Source of the DNA: Micromonospora sp. DSM 45708
Lineage (GTDB): Bacteria > Actinomycetota > Actinomycetes > Mycobacteriales > Micromonosporaceae
Reading direction: 5' to 3'
Length of the DNA: 64,000 nt
Assembly: GCF_039566955.1 (NCBI RefSeq)
Contig: NZ_CP154796.1
Span: 2,604,001 to 2,668,000, forward strand
The notes beneath the pieces were generated by a model that saw only the letters and a program-made list of their open reading frames with translations, did not search any database and was not told the origin of the DNA. The position numbers were made by a program, and so were the translations under genes. Shown here piece after piece: positions 47,250 to 56,540 of the stretch; the stretch's first letter is position 1; the number at the start of each line of letters is the position of its first letter.

Positions 47250-48740
47250 TCACCGCGCACCGGCCAGTGTGGCCCGCACGCCGTGCCGGTCCAGCGCGGT
47301 CAGCCAGCCCGTCACGTCCGCCCGGAACTCCTCGTCGGCGGCCAGCTCGGCGGGGAAGACCTCGCGGACCGCGAAGACCGCGTCGACCACGCCGGCCGGG
47401 GTGTGCCGACCGGCGGCCAATGCCGCGCGCAGCCGGTCGGCGAGCGGGTCGTCCAGCGGCAGCGGCCGACCGTCGTCGGTGTGGCCGTGCAGGAACCGCA
47501 GCCAGGCGGCCACCACCAGCGCGCTCCACCGCGCCGACCGGCCGCCCGCCCGCAGGTCGACGGCCGTGTGCAGCACCCGCTGCGGCAACTTCTGCGAGCC
47601 GTCCGAGGCGACCTGTGCGGTGCGGTAGCGGATCGCCGGGTTGCCGAACCGGGCGAGCACCTGCTCCCCGTACTCGGGCACGGAGACGCCGGGCGGCGGG
47701 GTGAAACTCGGCGCGATCTCCTCGGCGACCAGCCGGCGCAGCACCGCGTCCAGATGCGGCAGCGCCAGCGCGTCGAGCACCGTCTCCGCGCCCGCGAGGG
47801 CGCCCAGGTACGCGGTGGCCGAGTGCACGCCGTTGAGCGCGCGCAGCTTCAGCCGCTCCCACGGGCCGGCGTCGTCGGTGAGGACCGCGCCGGCCCGCTC
47901 CCAGGCGGGCCGGCCGCCGGGGAAGTCGTCCTCGATCACCCACTGCGACCACGGCTCGGCCGCGACCGCCGCCAGGTCGGTCACGCCGAGCGCGCGCCGC
48001 GCGGTCTCCCGGGTCTCGTCGGTGCTGGCCGGCACGATCCGGTCGACCATGGTGCCGGGGCAGGTGACCTGCGCCGCCACCCGGTCCAGCGTCGCGTCCG
48101 GCACCCGGGCCAGCGCCAGGCACTGGTCGACGAGCGAGCGCAGCCGGCGCCCGTTGGCGGGCAGGTTGTCGCAGCTCACCAGCGCCAGCGGCCCGGCGTC
48201 GGCGGCGGCGCGGGCGAGCAGCCCGCGTACCAGCAGCCCCGGCACGGTGCGCGGCGGCCGGTCGGTGGTCAGGTCGGCGGTCAGTTCCGCGTCGGCGGTC
48301 AGCGCGCCGGTCACCGGGTCGAGCTGGTAGGCCTTCTCGGTGACGGTCAGCGTGACCACCCGGATCGCCGGGTCGGCGAGCAGGCGCACCACCGCTTCCG
48401 GGTCGGCGGCGGCGTGCCGTACCCCGGCCAGCGCGCCGACCACCCGGGTCGACGCGCCGTCGGCGGCCAGCGTGGTGACGCTGAACAGCGCGTCCTGCGC
48501 GGCCAGCGCCTCGACCACGTCGGTGCTGCGCGGCGCGACGCCGACGATGCCCCAGTCGCCGCCGGCCGCGCCGACCGCCGCCTCGGTGTGCACGGCCTGG
48601 TGGGCCCGGTGGAACGCGCCGAGCCCGAGATGGACGATGCCGGCCGGCACGGTGCCGGGGCGCAGCAGCGGCCGGCTCGCCTCGGGCAGCCGGCGCAGCG
48701 TGGCCAGGCCGAGCCGGCCGGTGTCGACGGTCAGCGCCAT
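47250..48740 (-). CDS. Mannitol dehydrogenase family: fructuronate/tagaturonate reductase
   Basis: 496 residues, the size of UxuB. Motifs: GIVHLGLGAFHRAHQAVHTE at the N-terminal Rossmann region, TLTVTEKAYQLD, LVSCDNLPANG, QWVIEDDFPGGRPAWERAG, and the catalytic Lys/Asn/His block LKLRALNGVHSATAYLG. It should reduce D-fructuronate to D-mannonate (UxuB) or D-tagaturonate to D-altronate (UxaB) with NADH. UxaC next door makes either ketouronate. ATG 48740 overlaps the dehydratase stop by 10 bases. Confidence 0.85.
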   Translation of the reverse strand: MALTVDTGRLGLATLRRLPEASRPLLRPGTVPAGIVHLGLGAFHRAHQAVHTEAAVGAAGGDWGIVGVAPRSTDVVEALAAQDALFSVTTLAADGASTRVVGALAGVRHAAADPEAVVRLLADPAIRVVTLTVTEKAYQLDPVTGALTADAELTADLTTDRPPRTVPGLLVRGLLARAAADAGPLALVSCDNLPANGRRLRSLVDQCLALARVPDATLDRVAAQVTCPGTMVDRIVPASTDETRETARRALGVTDLAAVAAEPWSQWVIEDDFPGGRPAWERAGAVLTDDAGPWERLKLRALNGVHSATAYLGALAGAETVLDALALPHLDAVLRRLVAEEIAPSFTPPPGVSVPEYGEQVLARFGNPAIRYRTAQVASDGSQKLPQRVLHTAVDLRAGGRSARWSALVVAAWLRFLHGHTDDGRPLPLDDPLADRLRAALAAGRHTPAGVVDAVFAVREVFPAELAADEEFRADVTGWLTALDRHGVRATLAGAR

Positions 48741-50032
48741 GCCGGTCCCTCCGGGAAGCGGAACTCCGCGATCGACTCCGGCCGCATGGCGGCGCTGTAG
48801 CCGGGCGCGGTGGGCAGCAGGTAACGCCCGCCGCGGGTGCGGACCGGGTCGACGAAGTGCTCGTGCAGGTGGTCCACGTACTCGACCATCCGGCCGTCCA
48901 GGCCGGTGCTCACCCGCAGGTGGTCGAAGACCGCGAGGTGCTGCACGTACTCGCAGAGCCCCACGCCGCCGGCGTGCGGGCAGACCGGCACCCCGAACTT
49001 CGCCGCCAGCAGCAGCTCGGCGAGCACCTCGTCGACGCCGCCGACCCGGCACGCGTCGACCTGCATCACGCCGATCGCCTCGGCCTGGAGCAACTGCTTG
49101 AAGATGACCCGGTTGGCCGCGACCTCGCCGGTGGCGACGCGGCACCGGCCGCCGGACAGCTCGGTCACCGCGCGGGCGATCCGGGCGTGGCCGAGCACGT
49201 CGTCGGCGTGAGTGGGCTCCTCGATCCAGTACGGGTCGACCTCGACCAGCACCCGCATCGCGGCGATCGCCTCGTCGACGTCCCAGACCTGGTTGGCGTC
49301 CATCATCAGCAACGCGTCCGGGCCGATCTCGGCCCGGATGATCCTCCCCCGCCGCAGGTCGTCGTCGAGCCGGCCGCCGACCTTCATCTTCATCGCCCGC
49401 CACCCCCGGGCGTACGCGTCGCGGGTCAGCGCGCGCACCTGCTCGTCCGGGTAGCCGAGCCAGCCCACCGACGTGGTGTACGAGGGGAAGCCGTCGCGCT
49501 CCAGCCCGGCGAGCCGGTCGCCGAGCCCGTCGCGGCCCTTGTCGAGGATGGCCGCCGCCTCGTCCGGGGTGAGCGCGTCGGTGATGTGGTGGAAGTCGAC
49601 GGTGGCCACCAGCTCGTCGGTGGGCATCTCGGCGAGGAACCGCCACATCGGCTTGCCGGCCAGCTTGGCGCGCAGGTCCCAGACCGCGTTGACGAGCGCG
49701 CCGGTGGCCATGTGGATCACCCCCTTCTCCGGGCCGAGCCAGCGCAGTTGCACGTCGGCGGTGAGCGAGCGCCAGAACGCCACCGGCTCGGCGGCGATCT
49801 CGGCGACCGTGCGCCCGCGTACGTGGTGGGCGAGCGCCCGCACCGCCGCGCAGGTGATCTCGTTGCCCCGGCCGTTGGTGAACGTGAACCCGGCACCGGT
49901 CGGCCCGCCGTCGGTGGTCAGCTCCACGTACGTGGCCGAGTAGTCGCCCCGGTTGATCGCGTCCGAGCCGTCGCCGCTGGCGGCGGTGGGGAAGCGCACG
50001 TCGTGCACCGTGACGTCGACGATCCTGGTCAT
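48731..50032 (-). CDS. Enolase-superfamily sugar acid dehydratase (L-fuconate dehydratase type)
   Basis: 433 residues, full length for L-fuconate dehydratase. The N-terminus (VTVHDVRFPTAASGDGSDA) and FTFTNGRGNE match that family; the barrel has KMKVGG (catalytic KxK), MMDANQVWD, PYWIEEPTHADD, VATGEVAANR, PHAGGVGLCEYVQHLA. It dehydrates an aldonate to a 2-keto-3-deoxy acid. In this locus it occupies the slot of UxuA/UxaA between the reductase and KDG kinase, so D-mannonate or D-altronate is a likely real substrate. ATG 50032 overlaps the uxaC stop (ATGA). Confidence 0.85.
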   Translation of the reverse strand: MTRIVDVTVHDVRFPTAASGDGSDAINRGDYSATYVELTTDGGPTGAGFTFTNGRGNEITCAAVRALAHHVRGRTVAEIAAEPVAFWRSLTADVQLRWLGPEKGVIHMATGALVNAVWDLRAKLAGKPMWRFLAEMPTDELVATVDFHHITDALTPDEAAAILDKGRDGLGDRLAGLERDGFPSYTTSVGWLGYPDEQVRALTRDAYARGWRAMKMKVGGRLDDDLRRGRIIRAEIGPDALLMMDANQVWDVDEAIAAMRVLVEVDPYWIEEPTHADDVLGHARIARAVTELSGGRCRVATGEVAANRVIFKQLLQAEAIGVMQVDACRVGGVDEVLAELLLAAKFGVPVCPHAGGVGLCEYVQHLAVFDHLRVSTGLDGRMVEYVDHLHEHFVDPVRTRGGRYLLPTAPGYSAAMRPESIAEFRFPEGPAWR

Positions 50033-51462
50033 GAGCGCCCTCCGGAGAACTTGAAGACCTGCTTGGGCAGCCGGTACGCCAGGTCGACGATGGTCTCGGC
50101 GGCCTCGTCGCCGTCCAGCCGGTGCTCGGCGACCAGGCGGGCCAGGAAACCGGCGTCGACCCGGCGGGCCACGTCGTGGCGGACCGGGATGGAGCAGAAC
50201 GCGCGGGTGTCGTCGACGAACCCGGCGGTGTTGTAGAAGCCGGCGGTCTCGGTGACCGCCTCCCGGAACCGCCGCAGCACCTCCGGCGAGTCGAGGAACC
50301 ACCAGGGCGCGCCGAGCCGCAGCGCGGCGTAGCCGCCGGCGAGCGGCGCCAGCTCCCGGGTGAACGTGTCCTCGTCGAGCGTGTAGAGCACCACGGTCAG
50401 CCGCGGGTCGTTGCCGTGCGCGTCCAGCAGCGGCGCGAGCCCGTGCACGTAGTCGGTGGCCTGCGGCACGTCGCCGCCGACGTCGCGGCCGTGCCGGGCG
50501 TGCAGCCAGCGGTTGTGGTTGCGCACCGCGCCCGGGTGCAACTGCATCACCAGGCCGTCGTCGAGCGACATCCGGGCGAACTCCAGCAGCATGTGCGCCC
50601 GGAACGCCTCCGCGTCGCCCGCGTCGGCGAGGCCGCGCCGGCCCTTGTCGTACAGCGCCGCCGCCTGCGCGGGGTCGAGCGCGAGGGTACGCGCGGTCGG
50701 GTGCCCGTGGTCGGACGAGGTCGCGCCGGCCGCGATGAACGCCGCCCGGCGCCGCCGCAGCGCGGCCAGGTAGCCGGCGTACGTGCCGGTGTCCTCGCCG
50801 GAGACGTCGGCGAGCCGGTCCACGTTGGCCGCCCAGCCGTCGAACTCCATGTCCACCACGTCGTCCGGGCGGAACGTGGTGACCACCCGCCCGCCCGGCC
50901 CGCCCCAGCCGTCGGCGGCGAGCTTGGCGTGCCGGCCCAGGTCGTCCAGGGGCGACTCGGTGGTGGCGAGCACCTCGATGCCGAAGCGGGTGAACAGCTC
51001 CCGGGGCCGGAACGCCGGCTCGGCGAGGCGGGCGGCGAGCGCGTCGTAGACGGTGTCGGCGGTGGCCGGGCCCAGCGGCGTGTCCACGTCGAACACGTTC
51101 CGGAACGTCTGCTCCAGCCACAGCCGCGACGGCGTGCCCCGGAACAGGTGCCAGTGCGCGGCGAAGCGCCGCCAGATGGTCCGCCCGTCGGTCTCGACCG
51201 GGCTGCCGTCGACGCTCGGCACGCCCAGCTCGGCCGGCGGCACGCCCTGGCTGAGCAGCATCCGGGTCAGGTAGTGGTCGGGCACGATCAGCAGCCGGGC
51301 CGGGTCGGGGAACGGGCGGTCCTCGGCCAGCAGCGCCGGGTCGACGTGCCCGTGCGGGGAGATGATCGGCTGCGTGGCCGCCAGGGCGTACAGCTCGCGG
51401 GCCAGCGCGCGTTGGCCGGGCTCGGCGGGCAGCAGCAGATCGCTGGGGGAGATGATCGGCAC
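50029..51462 (-). CDS. uxaC: Uronate isomerase
   Basis: 477 residues, typical of UxaC. It converts D-glucuronate to D-fructuronate and D-galacturonate to D-tagaturonate. Landmarks: PIISPHGHVDPALLAED with the metal His pair, HWHLFRGTPSRLWLEQTF, ATTESPLDDL, ARTLALDPAQA, LLEFARMSLDDGLVMQLH and YNTAGFVDDTRAFCSIP. GTG 51462 is 17 bases after the MocA-type stop. The metal site and general base appear intact. Confidence 0.92.
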   Translation of the reverse strand: MPIISPSDLLLPAEPGQRALARELYALAATQPIISPHGHVDPALLAEDRPFPDPARLLIVPDHYLTRMLLSQGVPPAELGVPSVDGSPVETDGRTIWRRFAAHWHLFRGTPSRLWLEQTFRNVFDVDTPLGPATADTVYDALAARLAEPAFRPRELFTRFGIEVLATTESPLDDLGRHAKLAADGWGGPGGRVVTTFRPDDVVDMEFDGWAANVDRLADVSGEDTGTYAGYLAALRRRRAAFIAAGATSSDHGHPTARTLALDPAQAAALYDKGRRGLADAGDAEAFRAHMLLEFARMSLDDGLVMQLHPGAVRNHNRWLHARHGRDVGGDVPQATDYVHGLAPLLDAHGNDPRLTVVLYTLDEDTFTRELAPLAGGYAALRLGAPWWFLDSPEVLRRFREAVTETAGFYNTAGFVDDTRAFCSIPVRHDVARRVDAGFLARLVAEHRLDGDEAAETIVDLAYRLPKQVFKFSGGRS

Positions 51463-51479
51463 GGAAGCGGGCTCCTCGG

Positions 51480-52808
51480 TCAGGGCAGGGTGAGCAGGTC
51501 GGCGACCCGGACGGGCGCGCCGGTCTCCAGCGAGCGGTTGGCGGCCAGGCCGGTGAGCAGTGCGAGCGCGCCGTCGTACGCGGTGGCGGCGCGGCCGAGC
51601 GGATCGGGTTCGCCGCCGAGCAGCACCCGGGTCATCCGGGCGTCCGCGCCGCCGTGCCCGCGCCGGGTCCAGCCCTCCACTCCGATCTCCACCGGCGGCG
51701 CCCAGAACGGTCGCAGCGTGAGCCGGGCCGCGCCGCGTTCCACCGCGGCCTCGTCGCCGTGCAGCGCGGCGCCCTTGAGCGCGGACGCGCCGCCGGGGCT
51801 GACGTGGTCGCTCTCGGTGACCTCCAGTTCGAGGCGGCCCCGGCTGCCGTTGACCATCACCCGGTAGCCCTCCCAGGGCGCGTACGCGGTGAGGTGGTAG
51901 GTCATGGTCGCGCCGGTGGAGTAGCGGGCCAGCACCGCGAGGTCGTCCTCGATGGTCACGCCGGGGGCGAACACGTTGCGGTCGCGGTGGTAGCCGTCCT
52001 CGGCCTCGGCGTCGAGGTACAGCTCGCGCAGCCGGGGGTGCTCGGCCAGCCGCAGCGCGAACGGGTCGTCGTCGGCGGCGGGGGCGCCGTGCGCCCGCTC
52101 GTAGTCGCGGGCGTAGCCGTGCCGGCGGCCGGTCTCGCCGTAGAAGAACAGCCGGCCGGCCGCGTACACCTCGACCGGTCGGGCGTCCAGCCACCAGTTG
52201 ACCAGGTCGAAGTGGTGGCTGGCCTTGTGCACGAGCAGGCCGCCGGAGGTGGCCTTGTCCCGGTGCCAGCGGCGGAAGTAGTCGGCGCCGTGCCGCACGT
52301 CCAGCAGCCACTCGAAGTGCACCGAGCCGATCTCGCCGACCGCGCCGTCGGCGAGCAGCCGGCGGAGCTGCTCGTGCAGCGGGTTGTAGCGGTAGTTGAA
52401 CGCGACGGTGACCTGCCGGCCGGTCTCCGCGACCGCGTCCAGGATGCGCCGGCAGCGGGGCGCGTCGACAGTCATCGGCTTCTCGGTGACCACGTCGCAG
52501 CCGGCCCGCAGCGCGGCGGTCACGTACTCGTCGTGGGTGACGTCGACGCTCGTCACCAGCACCACGTCGACCCGCTCCTTCGCCAGCATGGCGGCGAAGT
52601 CGCCGGCGGCGTACGTGGGCACCGTCGGGTGGCCGAGCTCGGCGAGCCAGCGGTTGTGCGCGTCCATCCGGGTCTGGTTGACGTCGGCCAGGGCGACCAG
52701 TTCGGCGGTGTCGGCGTGGTCGAGCGCGAGCGCGCGGACGAACATCTCGGCGCGCGCCCCGGCGCCGACCAGGGCGTGGCGGACCCGTTTCCGGGCCGGT
52801 GGTGACAT
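51480..52808 (-). CDS. Gfo/Idh/MocA family oxidoreductase, first gene of the catabolic operon
   Basis: 442 residues. RHALVGAGARAEMFVRALAL, VDVVLVTSVDVTHDEYV and the EKP motif in DVVTEKPMTVD place it in the family. The C-terminal domain (GSVHFEWLLDVRHGADYFRR, SGGLLVHKASHHFDLVNWWL with the conserved His) suggests action on a sugar acid or oligosaccharide. It is only distantly related to the second MocA-type protein at 45986. ATG 52808 sits next to the LacI operator at 52830. Confidence 0.82.
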   Translation of the reverse strand: MSPPARKRVRHALVGAGARAEMFVRALALDHADTAELVALADVNQTRMDAHNRWLAELGHPTVPTYAAGDFAAMLAKERVDVVLVTSVDVTHDEYVTAALRAGCDVVTEKPMTVDAPRCRRILDAVAETGRQVTVAFNYRYNPLHEQLRRLLADGAVGEIGSVHFEWLLDVRHGADYFRRWHRDKATSGGLLVHKASHHFDLVNWWLDARPVEVYAAGRLFFYGETGRRHGYARDYERAHGAPAADDDPFALRLAEHPRLRELYLDAEAEDGYHRDRNVFAPGVTIEDDLAVLARYSTGATMTYHLTAYAPWEGYRVMVNGSRGRLELEVTESDHVSPGGASALKGAALHGDEAAVERGAARLTLRPFWAPPVEIGVEGWTRRGHGGADARMTRVLLGGEPDPLGRAATAYDGALALLTGLAANRSLETGAPVRVADLLTLP

Positions 52809-52829
52809 GACGTCGGCCTCCCGCGGTTA

Positions 52830-52843
52830 TGCAAAGGTTTGCA
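52830..52843. promoter_or_regulatory. LacI-type operator O1
   Basis: TGCAAAGGTTTGCA is a perfect palindrome with the CG/GG centre typical of LacI/CcpA-like operators. It lies 22 bases before the MocA-type start, over the minus-strand promoter. Confidence 0.8.
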
Positions 52844-52981
52844 GCCGAAGAAACCACGCCGGCCGATACGACGTCAACGGTCGATGGACATCCCGCCCTA
52901 TCAATCCGCATTGGTGCGTTTTTATGCACTCCCCGGGAGCGGTACCGCAATCGAGCCGTAACAATGGACCGTTGACACCGG

Positions 52982-52995
52982 CGCAACCGTTTGCA
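52982..52995. promoter_or_regulatory. LacI-type operator O2
   Basis: CGCAACCGTTTGCA differs from O1 at three of 14 positions and shares TTTGCA and the central G. It lies 51 bases before the lacI start. A weaker GTGC...GCAC dyad (52914-52929) lies between the two, so looping across the 150-base divergent region is possible. Confidence 0.75.
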
Positions 52996-53045
52996 TTAAT
53001 TGGCGACACCCGTGACCCCCACCACATCGGACGAGGGAGCCCGCC

Positions 53046-54092
53046 GTGCCAGCCACCATCCGGGACGTCGCCCGGGCCTCCGGCGTGCACATCTCCACCG
53101 TCTCCCGCACGTTCTCGGCCCCGCACCTGGTCAACCCGGAGACCCGGGTCCGGGTGCTGGCCTGTGCGGAGGACCTCGGCTACCGGCCCAACCGGGCCGC
53201 CCGGGCCCTGATCACCGGCCGGACGCACAACATCGGCCTGATCGTGGCCGACATCGCCAACCCGTTCTTCCCGCCGCTGATCAAGGCCGCGGAGGGGCAG
53301 GCCCGGCACCGCGACTACCACGTGTTCGTGGCCGACACCAACGAGGACGTGGTCGCCGAGGAGGACCTGGTCCACGCGCTCGCCAAGCAGGTCGACGGCG
53401 TGCTGCTGTGCAGCCCCCGGATGAGCAACAGCCTGATCGAGCAGGTCAGCCGCGAGGTCCCGGTGGTGGTGATAAACCGCCAGGTCGCCGGCCTGCCCTG
53501 CGTGATGATGGACGTCGGGCAGGGCGCCCGGTCCGCGATCGAGCACCTGCTCGGCCTCGGCCACCGGCGGATCGCGCTGCTCGGCGGCCCGCGCGGCTCC
53601 TGGACCGCCCGGGAGATGCGCCGGGCCGCCTCGGCAGCCGCCCGGGGCGGCGGCGCCGAGCTGACCCTGCTCGGCCCCAACCAACCCACCGAGACCGGCG
53701 GCGGCGCGCTCGCCGACCAGGTACGCCGCAGCGGCGTCACCGCCGTGCTCGCCTACAACGACCTGATGGCGATCGGCCTGATCGAAGGGCTGGACGCGCT
53801 GGGGCTGCGGGTGCCCCAGGACGTCAGCGTGGTCGGCGTCGACGACATCGCGCTGAGCCGGCTCACCCGCCCCAAGTTGACGACGGTGGCCACGCCGACC
53901 GCGGCCGCCGGCCGGACGGCCGTCGACATGCTGCTGCAACTCGACTCCGACGCGCCGCGTGGCGTGCGGGGCCGGGGCGCGTCGGCCGGCGACCGTCGCA
54001 CCACCGCACAGGTAATGCTCCAGACCGTACTGGTCGTTCGCGACTCGACCGGGCCCGTTCCCGAGCCCGGTCGGGACGGCGCCGGGGCCTGA
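53046..54092 (+). CDS. LacI family transcriptional regulator of the uronate locus
   Basis: 348 residues. The N-terminal HTH (TIRDVARASGVHISTVSRT) and hinge helix (YRPNRAARAL) are canonical, followed by a periplasmic-binding-protein-like sensor: HNIGLIVADIANPFFPPLIKA, VDGVLLCSP, VNRQVAGLPCVMMD and DVSVVGVDDIALSRLT. The extra 40-residue C-terminal tail is disordered. GTG 53046 start. Divergent from the catabolic operon, it presumably represses both arms until a uronate or oligogalacturonide binds. Confidence 0.9.
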   Translation: MPATIRDVARASGVHISTVSRTFSAPHLVNPETRVRVLACAEDLGYRPNRAARALITGRTHNIGLIVADIANPFFPPLIKAAEGQARHRDYHVFVADTNEDVVAEEDLVHALAKQVDGVLLCSPRMSNSLIEQVSREVPVVVINRQVAGLPCVMMDVGQGARSAIEHLLGLGHRRIALLGGPRGSWTAREMRRAASAAARGGGAELTLLGPNQPTETGGGALADQVRRSGVTAVLAYNDLMAIGLIEGLDALGLRVPQDVSVVGVDDIALSRLTRPKLTTVATPTAAAGRTAVDMLLQLDSDAPRGVRGRGASAGDRRTTAQVMLQTVLVVRDSTGPVPEPGRDGAGA

Positions 54093-54099
54093 GCAGGTG

Positions 54100-54131
54100 G
54101 CCCGGGCCCGCATAGCGGTGCGGACCCGGGC
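54100..54131 (+). terminator. Terminator or attenuator after lacI
   Basis: GCCCGGGCCCGCA (54100-54112) and TGCGGACCCGGGC (54119-54131) form a 13-bp stem with one mismatch and a six-base loop, seven bases after the lacI stop. It would reduce readthrough into the transporter genes, so these may have their own promoter in 54132-54189. Confidence 0.65.
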
Positions 54132-54189
54132 GACCCGTGGACGGCCACCGGTGACGTCGTCGCCTCCCACAGCCGAGGAGTGAGCGCAG

Positions 54190-55533
54190 ATGCACCCCGC
54201 AACGTCCCCCACCGCCGGCGCACCCGCCGGGCGGACCCACCGTACCCTCCTGTCCCGACGTCGATTCGTCCGTGGTCTCGCCGCCGTCGCGCTGGCCGCG
54301 CCGCTCGCGCTGGGCGCGGCCGGCTGCGGCGACGACGACGCCGCCGGTGACGGCGGCCCGGTCAAGCTCTCCGTCTTCTGGTGGGGTGGCGAGGCCCGGG
54401 CCAAGCTCACCGAGGACGCCCTCGCCCTCTACACGAAGAAGCACCCCGACGTGACGTTCGAGAAGACCTGGCAGGCCAACCAGGGCTACTTCGACAAGCT
54501 CGCCACGCTGACCGCCGGCGGCAACCCGCCCGACCTGTTCCAGATCGACGACAACTACCTGGCCGAGTACGCCGGTCGCAGCACCACACTCGACCTGGGC
54601 AGCTACCGCGACTCCGGCAAGCTCGACGTGTCGAAGTTCCCGAAGAGCCTGCTGGAGTACGGCGTCGTCGACGGCAAGCTCGCCGGGGTGGCCGCCGGGG
54701 AGAACACCCAGGGCCTGGTCTACAACAAGACGCTGCTGACGAAGAACGGGCTGCCGGAGCCGACCACCGGGATGAGCTGGGAGGAGCACATCGCCTGGGC
54801 GGAGCAGGTGGCGAAGAAGACGAAGGTCCCCGGCACCCAGGACCCGAGCGCCGACTACAAGGCGCTCTGGGTCTGGCTGCGCCAGCAGGGCAAGGACCTG
54901 TACAAGGGCAAGGAACTCGGCTTCACGGTCGAGGACGTGACGAAGTGGTTCGAGCTGTGGAAGGGCGCCCGCGACTCCGGCGCCACCCCGACCGCCGACG
55001 TCATCCACCAGGGCAACGCCACCGACATCACCAAGCAGCTCGTGGTCACCGGCAAGGCGGCCACCTCCTGGGTCTGGGCGAACCAGATGCCGGACCTGAA
55101 GAAGAACACCAAGGACGAGCTGGGCGTGGTCGCCTACCCGGGTGACCCGAGCGCCCAGTGGGCCCGCGCCTCCATGTACTGGTCGGTGTTCAAGGGCAGC
55201 AAGCACCGCGACGTCGCGGTCGACGTGATCAACTTCCTGAACAACGACCCGGAGGCGGTCGCGCTGCTCGGCACCGACCGGGGCCTGCCGTCGAACATGG
55301 ACCTGCGGGCCAAGGTCAGTGAGAGCGCCACCGACCCGGCCATGAAGCAGTCCATCCAGGTCGAGTCCGACCTGGCGCAGAAGTTCGGTCCGTCCCCGCA
55401 GGTCCCGATCAAGGGACACAGCAAGGTCAAGTCCGAGCTGACCAAGGCCGCCGAGAACGCCCAGTACGGCCGCGCCACCCCGGCCCAGGCGGCGGAGCAG
55501 TTCGTCACCGCCTGCAAAGCCGCGATCGCCTGA
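54190..55533 (+). CDS. Sugar ABC transporter substrate-binding lipoprotein
   Basis: 447 residues. Twin-arginine motif SRRRFVRGLA (residues 22-31) and lipobox with Cys46 (LGAAGC). Mature part begins VKLSVFWWGGEARAKLTEDA and has FQIDDNYLAEYAG and the MYWSVFKGSKHRDVAVDVIN block of family 1 binding proteins. It binds the sugar carried by the two permeases that follow; given the locus, an oligogalacturonide or uronate-containing saccharide is expected. GGAGTGAGCGC precedes ATG 54190. Confidence 0.88.
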   Translation: MHPATSPTAGAPAGRTHRTLLSRRRFVRGLAAVALAAPLALGAAGCGDDDAAGDGGPVKLSVFWWGGEARAKLTEDALALYTKKHPDVTFEKTWQANQGYFDKLATLTAGGNPPDLFQIDDNYLAEYAGRSTTLDLGSYRDSGKLDVSKFPKSLLEYGVVDGKLAGVAAGENTQGLVYNKTLLTKNGLPEPTTGMSWEEHIAWAEQVAKKTKVPGTQDPSADYKALWVWLRQQGKDLYKGKELGFTVEDVTKWFELWKGARDSGATPTADVIHQGNATDITKQLVVTGKAATSWVWANQMPDLKKNTKDELGVVAYPGDPSAQWARASMYWSVFKGSKHRDVAVDVINFLNNDPEAVALLGTDRGLPSNMDLRAKVSESATDPAMKQSIQVESDLAQKFGPSPQVPIKGHSKVKSELTKAAENAQYGRATPAQAAEQFVTACKAAIA

Positions 55534-55559
55534 CCCCTCGACGGAAAGGATCCGGATCC

Positions 55560-56540
55560 GTGGCCCTCACCACGGCGCCCGGCCGGAGCCCACGAACCGG
55601 ACCGGTCGGCCCCCGCCCCACGCGGCGCGGGGCCGGCCGGGCCCGGCTCGGCGAGGGCCTGGCAGGGTACGTCTTCCTCTCGCCCTGGCTCATCGGACTG
55701 ATGGGCATCACGGCGCTTCCCATGCTGCTCTCGCTCTGGCTGAGCTTCACCGACTACGACATCCTCACCCCGCTGTCCGAGGTGCGCTGGGTCGGGCTGG
55801 CCAACTACGAGCGGATGTTCACCGCCGACCCGTCGTACTGGCACGCGGTGCGCGTCACGCTGACGTTCGCGCTGGTCGCCGTGCCGCTGAAGCTGGCCGC
55901 CGCGCTCGGCGTGGCACTGCTGCTCAACCGCACCTGGCGCGGCGTCGGACTGTTCCGGGGTCTGTTCTACCTGCCGTCGCTGCTCGGCGGCAGCGTCGCG
56001 CTGGCCATCGTCTGGGTGAACATGTTCAACCGGGACGGCGCGTTCAACTCGTTCCTCGCGCTCTTCGGCGTCGAGGGGCTGCCCTGGGTCGCCGACCCGG
56101 ACTGGGCGCTCCAGACGCTGATGGTGCTGGCGATCTGGCAGTTCGGCGCGCCCATGGTGATCTTCCTGGCCGGGCTCAAGCAGGTCCCCGTCGAGCTGTA
56201 CGAGGCGGCCTCGGTCGACGGCGCCGGCGCCTGGCGCAAGTTCCGCGCCGTCACCCTGCCCATGCTCTCCCCGGTGATCTTCTTCAACCTGGTGCTGGAG
56301 ACCATCCACGGCTTCCAGGGCTTCACCGCCGCGTTCGTGCTCAGCAACGGCACCGGCGGCCCGGTCGACTCCACGCTGATGTACACGCTCAAGCTCTACA
56401 TCGCCGGCTTCACCGACCTGGAGATGGGCTACGCCTCGGCGATGGCCTGGGTGTTCCTGCTGGCCATCGCGCTCATCACGGCCGTGCTCTTCAGCACCGG
56501 CCGGTTCTGGGTGCACTACTCGGACGGAGACGACTCGTGA
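55560..56540 (+). CDS. Sugar ABC transporter permease (MalF/UgpA type)
   Basis: 326 residues, with about six membrane segments after a 35-residue cytoplasmic Arg/Pro-rich start. The EAA loop is LYEAASVDGAGAWRKFR followed by VTLPMLSPVIFF. GTG 55560 is preceded by GGAAAGGAT. Together with the next gene it forms the channel for the pectin-related importer; its ATPase is likely a shared MsiK-type protein encoded elsewhere. Confidence 0.88.
   Translation: MALTTAPGRSPRTGPVGPRPTRRGAGRARLGEGLAGYVFLSPWLIGLMGITALPMLLSLWLSFTDYDILTPLSEVRWVGLANYERMFTADPSYWHAVRVTLTFALVAVPLKLAAALGVALLLNRTWRGVGLFRGLFYLPSLLGGSVALAIVWVNMFNRDGAFNSFLALFGVEGLPWVADPDWALQTLMVLAIWQFGAPMVIFLAGLKQVPVELYEAASVDGAGAWRKFRAVTLPMLSPVIFFNLVLETIHGFQGFTAAFVLSNGTGGPVDSTLMYTLKLYIAGFTDLEMGYASAMAWVFLLAIALITAVLFSTGRFWVHYSDGDDS

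Noticed and set aside
48731..50032. Naming the dehydratase uxuA
   Set aside because: Sequence motifs are those of the enolase superfamily, not of UxuA, so only the reaction slot, not the gene name, is suggested.
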